Assembly (NCBI GenBank): GCA_028289185.1
Contig: JAQGGV010000056.1
Coordinates: forward strand, 1 to 12,650
Direction of reading: 5' to 3'
Source: Candidatus Saccharimonadota bacterium
GTDB taxonomy: Bacteria; Patescibacteriota; Saccharimonadia; Saccharimonadales; Saccharimonadaceae
DNA length: 12,650 nt
Shown one piece after another: positions 7,839-12,650 of this stretch. The number at the start of each line of letters is the position of its first letter. Position 1 is the first letter of the stretch. Made by a program: the position numbers and the translations under genes. The notes below the pieces were generated by a model. The model made no database searches. It saw only the letters and a list, made by a program, of their open reading frames with translations, and had not been told where the DNA came from.

Positions 7839-10649
7839 ATGAACAAACACGTAACGAAAACTCGGGTACGTCGATTCTGGGGTAGGGGTAGTTTAGCTCA
7901 CGTGTCCATGATCGCACGCTTCGCCGTCGTCATTGGAATCTTGGTAATAGGTGTCGTCGGCACCAAGCAGGCTGCTGCTGTCCAAACGTCGACCGCCCAC
8001 TGTGCGACCTATACGAATAGCGACGAAAACACTGCTTGCAAAGACGGTGCCAAGGGTGCAGACTGCAACGATTACAACATTATCTATAAGGGCAACTCAG
8101 ACGCCAACAACATTATTGCCGCCTGTCAGAATGGCCTCGCCGCACAGCAAAGTGGGTCGATTTCGGACACATCAACCTCAACAGGAACGACCAACGCTTG
8201 CTCTAATTACAGCGGCACCCTGCTAACAGCATGTCAGGGTGGAGCAACTTCAGGTTGTAATTCGGCAACAGCCAGCAGTAACCCAAGTGCCTATGCAGCA
8301 TGCCAAGCTGGGGCGGGCCAATCATCGAACAATTCGCTCACATCGTCTCAGATACAGGGATACAACACAGCAATGGTGCTCAACTGTTCCCAGTACTCGG
8401 GTGATTCGTCAGCCCAAGCTGCATGTTTGGCCGCTGGCCTGGGCAAGAATGGCCAACCTGTGTCAACATCTGACTGTCTGACAAACTCTGCCTATAACGG
8501 ATCAACGACACTGCAAAATGCCTGTATAACAGGCGCGAGTTCGGGACAAACATATCTCTCGTCACTGAGTAATAGTGGCAGTACTAGTTCAAGCAGTAAC
8601 CCATTCTCGTCACTTGATCAAGGGGATCAGTCGAGTAACCTATCGCAGTACATCGACGCCCTTCATTCAACCGGCAGCGACTCAAAGACAAACACCAGTA
8701 ACGCCGCCGACAACAATGCAGCATCATACGTCAACGGAGCTGGCAAGCAGCAGCCAATTACAGCTTATCCCTGTAGTGGCGGGAGTAAATGTCCGGCAAT
8801 CATCTGGTTAGATGGTGGTGGCTGGCACGCCGATGATGGAACTGCGTATTGTCTTGCGACTGGTTCCGCGCAAAAGAACTGCCAACAAGGTGGTGATAGT
8901 AGCGGTGGCGGAGGCGGCAGTCAAACCGACGACAGTGGCAGCTCGATGCCTCCGGCTGGCGGTGGTGCCAACGCCCGTGGCTATACGGTACTCAACGTAA
9001 CATACCGACTCGGTTCAAGTGGTGTCTACTATATGTTCGAGGACGTCATGCGTGGTATCCAACACGTTATCAACAACGCCGGCCTGTACAACATCGACCC
9101 AACCAAAATTGCCGTTGGAGGCGACAGTGCGGGTGGTAGTTTGTCTATGCGCGCAGTCGCGAGTGGCAAATCAGGCGCCAAGGTTGGTATCGGCTGGTCA
9201 GCACCAACCAACGCCTACACGGTATTATTCGCGTCCTTCCAGTCATTCCTGATTGGTATGGACCACTCGACATGTATCCCAACCGACCTCGCTGGGTTCG
9301 ATAACACAACCAACCTGCTAACCGGTGGTAGTGGCGACGTGGCACAGTATGGTCAAGGTCTCAGCAGTAACGATTTTTCAAGCATCGGTATTGGTGGTTC
9401 AGGAGCGTCAAGCGGGTCAAGCGACCCAATCGGCACTATCACACAAGTGCTTCAGGCGGCTCAATACGCACAGGATACATCTCAAAACGTTGAGTCCATT
9501 AGTAAACAGCTAGAGGCTGCTGCGGGCAGTAGTAGTGGCTCGTCCGGTACTACAGGTACCACGGGCAGTACCAGCAGCAGCAGCAGTACAAGCAGCACAA
9601 CCGGTACGAGTGGTACAAGCAGCACCGCTGGCTCCAGCAGTACTGGCGGCGTTAGCAGCCTACTCAGCAGCCCTCTGGCCAGTGGCGTCTTTAACCTATC
9701 GTCCAAAAAACTCGGTGAGTGCCTTGATAACTTCAATGTCCTATCGCCAGCACTATTTGCCAGCCCGGAAACACCACCAAGCTTTCTGGCAGGCTTTGAC
9801 AACGATCAACTCGTCCCTGCGCAGCAGGCATATGACATGGTCGACAAATTGCACCAACTTGGCATCAAAGCAGACTCGCTTATCGTCCCCGGGGACCCAA
9901 ATCCTAGCGGCGGCTTAGTCAATTCAAATCACCTCGGTTACGACCCACGATTCGTCTGCAAAACCCTCGACTTTGTTGATAGCGTCATGGTCCCAGACAA
10001 AAAACACACTGATGATGACTGCGTCAAACCATCAGCAAGCACAGCACCAACAGCGAGTTCAGGTTCTGGTGGATCGGGAGGCTCGGGTTGTACAACAAGC
10101 GCGATTATCCAGATGAAACAGAAAGCTCCAACCGCAATCCTTGCCACTGCAAAGCCAGGGCCTGTATTAGTCACGCTTGCAGCGGCCGTCATAAACACGC
10201 CAACCGCTCCAACTCCAGGAATAGGCAATAGTATTTCCTCATCATCAGGCAACCAATTCCAGTCACAGAGTCCCGGCCAATTCGAGCAAATTACCAACAC
10301 CATCCAGCCAGAGACAATAAATCCTGCAAATAATACACAGCCAGCCACGGGTGCTTGCAATAGCGGTAGCGGCACTGGCGGAGCAAACGCACCAGGAACA
10401 CTCTCAACAAACAATCCCAGCCAGTCTGACTTTACGTCTCAAGCCGCCGCCGTCTGTCAGCAGAGTCAACAAGCATGCGCAGCACTTGCAGGACAGTTGC
10501 AGGCATGTAACGCCGACGCGATCTGCAAACAATGTATGACTGCGAGTAATGGAAACGGACAGTGTAGTGCCACAACGACGCCAAATCAAGTAGGGGGTGG
10601 CTTCCACCCTGGCCTGGGCGACGCAACTATACCAGGACGTATAAGCTGA
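7839..10649 (+). CDS. Secreted multidomain alpha/beta-hydrolase (esterase-like) with Cys-rich repeats
   Basis: 936 residues from the ATG at 7839; the frame is open to 7791, but the MNKH start gives a normal basic head and an export helix (about 25-41, cleavage possible after QAAA near 47). Residues 55-235 are Cys-rich, with loosely repeated units such as CSNYSG...AC..G (121-135), CSQYSG...AC (183-197) and CLTNSAYNG...AC (213-229). The hydrolase core spans about 305-715: an oxyanion-type loop DGGGW (325-329, where relatives usually have HGGGW), VTYRL (387-391), the nucleophile elbow GDSAGG (S430), an acid D656 in FDNDQLVP, and H698 in NHLGY. This matches esterases of the BD-FAE/alpha-beta hydrolase type. 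The core is interrupted by a disulfide-capable Gly-rich loop (338-376) and a Ser/Gly/Thr linker (about 562-605). The C-terminus has another Cys cluster (873-909). It acts outside the membrane, perhaps on an ester in its own or a partner cell's envelope; the substrate is unknown. Confidence 0.83.
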   Translation: MNKHVTKTRVRRFWGRGSLAHVSMIARFAVVIGILVIGVVGTKQAAAVQTSTAHCATYTNSDENTACKDGAKGADCNDYNIIYKGNSDANNIIAACQNGLAAQQSGSISDTSTSTGTTNACSNYSGTLLTACQGGATSGCNSATASSNPSAYAACQAGAGQSSNNSLTSSQIQGYNTAMVLNCSQYSGDSSAQAACLAAGLGKNGQPVSTSDCLTNSAYNGSTTLQNACITGASSGQTYLSSLSNSGSTSSSSNPFSSLDQGDQSSNLSQYIDALHSTGSDSKTNTSNAADNNAASYVNGAGKQQPITAYPCSGGSKCPAIIWLDGGGWHADDGTAYCLATGSAQKNCQQGGDSSGGGGGSQTDDSGSSMPPAGGGANARGYTVLNVTYRLGSSGVYYMFEDVMRGIQHVINNAGLYNIDPTKIAVGGDSAGGSLSMRAVASGKSGAKVGIGWSAPTNAYTVLFASFQSFLIGMDHSTCIPTDLAGFDNTTNLLTGGSGDVAQYGQGLSSNDFSSIGIGGSGASSGSSDPIGTITQVLQAAQYAQDTSQNVESISKQLEAAAGSSSGSSGTTGTTGSTSSSSSTSSTTGTSGTSSTAGSSSTGGVSSLLSSPLASGVFNLSSKKLGECLDNFNVLSPALFASPETPPSFLAGFDNDQLVPAQQAYDMVDKLHQLGIKADSLIVPGDPNPSGGLVNSNHLGYDPRFVCKTLDFVDSVMVPDKKHTDDDCVKPSASTAPTASSGSGGSGGSGCTTSAIIQMKQKAPTAILATAKPGPVLVTLAAAVINTPTAPTPGIGNSISSSSGNQFQSQSPGQFEQITNTIQPETINPANNTQPATGACNSGSGTGGANAPGTLSTNNPSQSDFTSQAAAVCQQSQQACAALAGQLQACNADAICKQCMTASNGNGQCSATTTPNQVGGGFHPGLGDATIPGRIS
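9523..9655 (+). repeat. Trinucleotide-rich low-complexity tract encoding a Ser/Gly/Thr linker
   Basis: Stretches of AGC, AGT, CAG and GGT-like triplets, including five consecutive CAG units at 9572-9586, encode a Ser/Gly/Thr linker inside the hydrolase core. The reading frame is maintained. Length variation here would be in triplets only if whole units are gained or lost. Confidence 0.6.
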
Positions 10650-11458
10650 TGGACAACGAAGGTCAACAATCTCGTTATTCACGGACAGGTGGCTTAAATC
10701 CAAGGAATATCATTTACCTTGTCATCATCGTTATAATCATCGTCGTACCGACTTTATACTTCACCCTATGGAAGCCTAGCGATAACGACATTGCTAACGC
10801 CCAGACCGCTACCACTGCGCTCCAAAGCGACTCATCGGACATGGTAAAGCAACTATCTGGAATGACTCATCCAGTCGAGTTATGGCCCAATTCAATCGAT
10901 CAATTTAAGTCAAAATCGGATGATTATCAAACGAATTTATCTTCGCTGTTGCAGTCGCATGCTATTACGCACAGTTTCGGTGAAAGTGGATTTACATCTT
11001 CGCGTGACACACTGTCAAAGTTCGGCGACTCAGTCAAAAACCTTGCGAGTTCACTGATGACATTCAAAGCCATCGACAATGCCTGTAGCGGATTAATGAG
11101 TAATTCGGTTATAACCACAGTATCTTCACATAGCGCTTTCACAAAAGCATCAGCAGACTGTACCGTAGCCATAAACAATGGCAAAACTGTTCCAGACAGT
11201 AATTTCAGCGAGCAGTTCTATACGCAGTACCACCAATATGCCAATGACATGCTATCGGCTCTCGATGGATATTTTTCGGCTCATGATAAAGCTGATAAAG
11301 CAGCCGTCACAAGCAACCTAGCAAAATACTACGATACCGTCGTCAAAGTCTCACAAATGAGCAGCCCTATCAAATACGGAATCATTGTTCCATCGTCAGC
11401 CACATTTGACACAATATCAAATGCACTCAACTCCGAGAAATCAAGCTTCATCCGCTAA
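10649..11458 (+). CDS. One-helix helical envelope protein coupled to the hydrolase gene
   Basis: 269 residues. The ATG overlaps the hydrolase TGA stop by one base (TGATG, 10647-10651), and AGGA at 10634-10637 lies 11 bases upstream, so translation is probably coupled. Residues 1-19 are a polar cytoplasmic head, and residues 20-40 are one strongly hydrophobic helix (IIYLVIIVIIIVVPTLYFTL). The remaining 230 residues are hydrophilic and predicted mainly helical, with an Asp/Ala/Ser/Lys/Gln composition, and contain just two cysteines (C146 and C171) that could form a single disulfide. There is no lipobox and no catalytic motif. The fixed pairing with the hydrolase suggests an anchor, chaperone or regulator for it, or a stalk-like spacer; this is inferred from gene order only. 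No named family recognised. Confidence 0.85.
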   Translation: MDNEGQQSRYSRTGGLNPRNIIYLVIIVIIIVVPTLYFTLWKPSDNDIANAQTATTALQSDSSDMVKQLSGMTHPVELWPNSIDQFKSKSDDYQTNLSSLLQSHAITHSFGESGFTSSRDTLSKFGDSVKNLASSLMTFKAIDNACSGLMSNSVITTVSSHSAFTKASADCTVAINNGKTVPDSNFSEQFYTQYHQYANDMLSALDGYFSAHDKADKAAVTSNLAKYYDTVVKVSQMSSPIKYGIIVPSSATFDTISNALNSEKSSFIR

Positions 11459-11471
11459 AAGCTCAAACCTC

Positions 11472-11500
11472 TTGCGCTATTTACATTTTTAGTGTATAAT
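11472..11500 (+). promoter_or_regulatory. Promoter for the last complete gene
   Basis: TTGCGC (11472-11477) and a perfect TATAAT (11495-11500) are 17 bases apart in the 96-base gap after the helical protein gene. Transcription would begin near 11507, leaving a leader of about 48 bases. That leader contains AGGAA (11541-11545), 9 bases before the ATG. This is the most conventional promoter in the window. Confidence 0.6.
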
Positions 11501-11523
11501 TGCATTGTAATACTTAGTCGTTA

Positions 11524-11536
11524 CACGCCCAGCGTG
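11524..11536 (+). promoter_or_regulatory. Small leader hairpin ahead of the Shine-Dalgarno site
   Basis: CACGC and GCGTG pair around a 3-base CCA loop (5-bp stem). It ends 4 bases before the AGGAA ribosome-binding site, so it could influence ribosome access or protect the 5' end. Short stems like this arise by chance, so the call is tentative. Confidence 0.25.
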
Positions 11537-11554
11537 AGATAGGAATCGACAAGA

Positions 11555-12544
11555 ATGACCACACATCCAGGCGAAATGAATCCATGGGCCCAACCGGGTT
11601 CACAAGGCAACTTCAACTATGTAACCCCTCAGCCAGCGCCCCAAAACGTTGCGCCGGTTAATCCTGGGTATGGTCCGAATTCCTACTACGGCAACGCCCC
11701 TCAGGCATATCCTCAAGGTCCTCAAATACCAAACCCCAACGCCCAGCCAAACAATCCAAACGCTCCAAAGTCCAACAGGACTAGAAACGTCTTGATTGGG
11801 CTTGCTACTGCCAGTGTCCTGGGTACTGGCGCGGCGCTTGGTTATGGTGCAATCGAAAATGGTACCGAAAAAGGCATCGAAAAGGCATTCCCAAATGCTG
11901 GAACAGATAATATCAGCCACATCAGCGAAGCTCCAACTCCACCAGAATATGTTGGTAATTTGAAAATTTCCTATGCAGAGACTCCCGCAATGGAAACGAT
12001 GAATCAACTTGCACCACAGTGGGCTCACGACCTGCCACTGGCGCGCACTATGATAATTGACCCAAATAATCATCTCCTGACAGATGAGCAGACAGCGCTC
12101 CTAAGCCAGCCCCTTCCTGCAAGTTTGGCGAATGCAACGAGCCAACAGCTTGAAAACATCAGCTCATATCAAGTATTTGATGCGACCAGTCAGGGTAATG
12201 ACACTCCGACATTAGGGCGACAGTTTTTGGGCCTTGCTCTAGACCCACGTAACCCCCACGAATCTCTCCTAAACCAGGACATTACAGATGGCAAACGTGG
12301 GGAAGTCCAAGTAATCAAAGCTATCAGTAGCTACCCCGAGAAAACAAACTTTACCTTTGAACAAGACCAGGTAGCCGATGGCTGGGTCGTCGAGGGCAAC
12401 GATGTCTATCATGGTGGCGATGTCGTATCACTATTTGAAAAGATTGAATCATCTGATGGCACAGAGCACGTTGTTCTGCGTGACTCCTTTGACCCAAGCG
12501 ATCCCGAGGTTCAGTCCGAGATCAATCGCCTTTTCGGTAATTAG
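11555..12544 (+). CDS. One-helix exported protein with Pro/Asn/Gln-rich cytoplasmic head, unknown function
   Basis: 329 residues with a good start: AGGAA at 9 bases and its own promoter. Residues 1-72 are rich in Pro, Asn, Gln, Gly and Tyr (for example NPNAQPNNPNAPKSN near 60-74) and are presumably disordered in the cytoplasm. A positively charged SNRTR precedes one helix at about 78-100 (NVLIGLATASVLGTGAALGY). The extracytoplasmic part contains no cysteine. Its later half (about 245-312) alternates hydrophobic and polar residues like a small beta-rich domain and includes DGWVVEGNDVYHGGDVV. The general plan, a Gln/Asn/Pro-rich head, one helix and a cysteine-free ectodomain, is shared with the 326-residue minus-strand protein, though I see no convincing residue-level similarity. 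No named family recognised. Confidence 0.86.
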   Translation: MTTHPGEMNPWAQPGSQGNFNYVTPQPAPQNVAPVNPGYGPNSYYGNAPQAYPQGPQIPNPNAQPNNPNAPKSNRTRNVLIGLATASVLGTGAALGYGAIENGTEKGIEKAFPNAGTDNISHISEAPTPPEYVGNLKISYAETPAMETMNQLAPQWAHDLPLARTMIIDPNNHLLTDEQTALLSQPLPASLANATSQQLENISSYQVFDATSQGNDTPTLGRQFLGLALDPRNPHESLLNQDITDGKRGEVQVIKAISSYPEKTNFTFEQDQVADGWVVEGNDVYHGGDVVSLFEKIESSDGTEHVVLRDSFDPSDPEVQSEINRLFGN

Positions 12545-12551
12545 TAGTTAG

Positions 12552-12600
12552 TACACCAGCTTACACCTTGATAGTAAAGTGCTATTGCTGTATGGTGTAA
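12552..12600 (+). repeat. Inverted and direct TACACC repeats around a promoter (operator-like)
   Basis: TTACACC (12561-12567) is matched by its perfect inverse GGTGTAA (12594-12600). An extra TACACC at 12552-12557 lies exactly 10 bases, about one helical turn, from the copy at 12562-12567. An inner ATAG/CTAT pair (12571-12574, 12582-12585) could form a small hairpin. The arms bracket a promoter-like sequence, which suggests a repressor site. A non-canonical terminator for the preceding gene is the alternative, but no T-run follows. Confidence 0.5.
12568..12596 (+). promoter_or_regulatory. Candidate promoter reading out of the right edge
   Basis: TTGATA (5/6 match, 12568-12573) and TATGGT (4/6, 12591-12596) are 17 bases apart. 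The -35 abuts the left arm and the -10 overlaps the right arm of the TTACACC/GGTGTAA inverted repeat. Transcription would start near 12603, next to in-frame ATGs at 12601 and 12607. Confidence 0.45.
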
Positions 12601-12650
12601 ATGGACATGTTTCTCTCAAGAGACAAACATAACGTTAAAAAACAATTTAG
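12601..12650 (+). CDS. Possible first codons of a rightward gene (partial)
   Basis: An ATG at 12601, with a second in-frame ATG at 12607, opens a frame that stays open for 16 codons to the edge: MDMFLSRDKHNVKKQF. It follows the candidate promoter by 4 bases, so it would be a leaderless start like others in this window. Fifty bases cannot prove a gene. The inverted repeat at 12607-12630 lies within it. Confidence 0.3.
   Translation, partial: MDMFLSRDKHNVKKQF
12607..12630 (+). repeat. Imperfect inverted repeat at the right edge
   Basis: ATGTTT (12607-12612) pairs with AAACAT (12625-12630), and after one C/C mismatch TCT pairs with AGA around a CAAG loop. It is a possible hairpin of about 9 bp. 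No T-run follows directly, so it is a poor intrinsic terminator. It may be a protein-binding palindrome or chance. Confidence 0.35.

Noticed and set aside
9938..10414. A 158-codon minus-strand frame with hydrophobic stretches
   Set aside because: Its apparent helices are the antisense of Ser/Gly/Thr/Pro-rich codons of the hydrolase C-terminus, and it has no ribosome-binding site.
11459..11490. A terminator after the helical protein gene
   Set aside because: There is a TTTTT run near 11486, but the upstream sequence offers only a 3-bp stem, too weak to call.
12575..12650. A minus-strand frame at the right edge that stops within the inverted repeat region
   Set aside because: It could be the end of a convergent gene, but only about 20 codons are visible and the plus-strand promoter arrangement is the better explanation. 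It is not excluded.
1..12650. CRISPR array, tRNA or rRNA gene, transposase, attachment site, or recoded TGA
   Set aside because: I saw no regularly spaced repeats, cloverleaf or rRNA-like sequence, or terminal repeats around a transposase, and the long frames read normally with TGA as a stop.

Overview
The window most resembles a chromosomal stretch from a Candidate Phyla Radiation bacterium, probably Saccharibacteria (TM7). The reasons are a polytopic VirB6/TrbL-like protein with a long disordered cytoplasmic tail, a neighbouring Cys-rich protein that ends in a VirB2-like pilin helix, several one-helix exported proteins with few relatives I can name, very compact spacing, and promoters lying almost on top of start codons. 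TGA is used as a stop (at 1190-1192 and 10647-10649) and no long frame needs TGA read through. This argues against the UGA-glycine lineages (Gracilibacteria, Absconditabacteria). The phylum call rests on remembered family style, not on a search.

Layout. (1) 1-1131, minus: 5' part of a secreted Cys-rich protein whose visible end enters a pilin-like hydrophobic helix; it runs off the left edge. (2) 1190-2170, minus: a one-helix exported protein without cysteine. (3) A 58-bp divergent promoter region. (4) 2229-7090, plus: a two-gene operon made of the VirB6-like membrane protein and a 948-residue one-helix protein with 12 cysteines, joined by a TAATG stop/start overlap. (5) 7099-7746, minus: a convergent small one-helix protein. 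(6) A 92-bp divergent promoter region. (7) 7839-11458, plus: a second two-gene operon made of a secreted alpha/beta-hydrolase embedded in Cys-rich and Ser/Gly/Thr-rich sequence, and a one-helix helical protein, joined by a TGATG overlap. (8) 11555-12544, plus: another one-helix protein with a Pro/Asn/Gln-rich cytoplasmic head and its own promoter. (9) 12545-12650: a probable promoter inside an inverted repeat and possibly the first codons of a rightward gene.

Every complete product is predicted to be membrane-anchored or exported. The simplest reading is a cell-envelope locus built around a type IV secretion/pilus-like channel: pilin-like subunit, VirB6-like channel component, a large coupled extracytoplasmic partner, and a surface hydrolase with its own coupled membrane partner. 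No VirB4/VirD4 ATPase, relaxase, transposase, tRNA, rRNA or CRISPR array is visible. The link between the hydrolase operon and the secretion-like operon is therefore inferred from proximity and shared architecture.
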